Source: RGIG6374 sp045600965 (GTDB taxonomy: Bacteria > Bacteroidota > Bacteroidia > Bacteroidales > UBA932). From it: a stretch of DNA of 47,648 nt. Of this stretch, positions 47,175 to 47,648 are shown in pieces. Both the position numbers and the translations under genes were made by a program. The stretch spans positions 1 to 47,648 of the forward strand of contig JAZRYW010000036.1 of NCBI GenBank assembly GCA_045600965.1, read 5' to 3'. Below the pieces are notes generated by a model. It had not been told where the DNA came from. It was given only the letters and a program-made list of their open reading frames with translations, and made no database searches. Numbering within the stretch: position 1 is the first letter of the stretch; each line of letters begins with the position of its first letter.

Positions 47175-47648
47175 ATGAGAAGAAAACTTCAAACACTCGT
47201 CCTTGCGGCCCTGACAATCGGGCTGCTGGGCTCCTGCGCGAAAATCAACGAACGGATCGACAATCTGGAGAAGAAAGTTGACGGCATCGAAAATACGAGC
47301 ATCGCTTCCTTGCAACAGCAGATTGATGCCATCAAAACCAGTATCAATGACTTGAAGGCCGCTGATGTGGCCATCAACGGCAAGATTGATGATCTCAAGA
47401 CGACAGCAGAAACGCAGCAGAAACTCATCGATGCCCTCAAGGAGGCCGACCAGGCCCTCGGGCAGAAGGATGAGGAACTTGAGGGACGCATCGCTACACT
47501 CGAAGGTCAGGTCACTACAATCAACGGACAGATAGAAGCCCTCGTGGAAGCTGACAAGGCCATCAACACCAGAATAGACACACTCAGCACATATGTCGAT
47601 ACACAAATCGGCAAGGCCAAGGATTGGGCTGAGGAGACATTCGCAACT
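47175..47648 (+). CDS. coiled-coil lipoprotein, N-terminal part
   Basis: The frame runs from the ATG at 47175 off the right edge (158 codons seen). It begins MRRKLQTLVLAALTIGLLGS followed by Cys, a lipoprotein signal (lipobox LLGSC). From about residue 22 on it is a continuous heptad-like coiled coil (INERIDNLEKKVDGIE; LKAADVAINGKIDDL; LEGRIATLEGQVTTINGQIE). Gut Bacteroidales have many large surface lipoproteins with such an N-terminal stalk and a variable C-terminal domain. The functional domain here is outside the window. Confidence 0.8.
   Translation, partial: MRRKLQTLVLAALTIGLLGSCAKINERIDNLEKKVDGIENTSIASLQQQIDAIKTSINDLKAADVAINGKIDDLKTTAETQQKLIDALKEADQALGQKDEELEGRIATLEGQVTTINGQIEALVEADKAINTRIDTLSTYVDTQIGKAKDWAEETFAT

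Noticed and set aside
1..47648. Apparent scarcity of CTAG
   Set aside because: Only a few were noticed (for example 38127), but CTAG is rare in many bacteria for general reasons, so it is not treated as a special signal.

Overview
The window reads as chromosomal DNA from a member of the Bacteroidales, probably an uncultured gut lineage. Three things point there: promoters of the Bacteroides type (TTTG, about 19-21 bases, TAnnTTTG), families largely confined to Bacteroidota (DUF4270, DUF4252, DUF4294, DUF3098, GSCFA, a short GT5 starch synthase), and a split between A-rich start sites without a Shine-Dalgarno and a few ribosomal genes that do have one. No rRNA, CRISPR array or intact insertion sequence was seen.

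Bases 1-848 hold the 3' end of a cysteine-rich GLUG-repeat surface protein. Bases 1002-11737 carry the spc and alpha ribosomal operons (rplP to rplQ with secY, map, infA and rpoA), unusually beginning at rplP behind its own promoter and closed by a clear terminator. Next come a large alpha-2-macroglobulin-like protein (11783-17302), a convergent GSCFA/thiamine pyrophosphokinase pair, and a + strand run of tgt, an LptF/LptG permease, a nucleoside symporter and a flavodoxin-ferredoxin protein (18837-23278). Bases 23294-32144 contain a metallo-beta-lactamase-fold lipoprotein, a 1002-residue HExxH protein with a predicted propeller and barrel, and divergent GH3 and GH9 glycosidases.

Bases 32153-33492 are an ECF sigma factor operon with a DUF4252 protein. 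acpP-fabF (33643-35155) is followed on the - strand by a short starch synthase and a DUF4270 lipoprotein with a Gly/Tyr/Met-rich tract. ftsX, DUF3098, uppP and an lpxH-like gene (37673-40481) form an envelope operon. A DUF4294 protein, a CE15-like esterase and a membrane protein ending in six FGQSID-type hexapeptides lie on the - strand (40375-43607). A membrane-tethered AraC regulator overlaps a PrsW-type intramembrane protease gene (43915-45935). A tRNA-Leu is followed by about 0.8 kb of decayed-looking DNA and then a lipoprotein gene whose leader contains a G9 tract and a long hairpin.

The strongest signal is not a gene. The tetranucleotide CATG is almost missing from the whole window: about six copies found by eye where about 180 would be expected. 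Codons before Met switch away from their usual C ending, which suggests long-standing selection such as CATG-specific restriction. The best candidate for an undescribed system is the coupled AraC-linker/PrsW pair, which looks built for release of a transcription factor by proteolysis.
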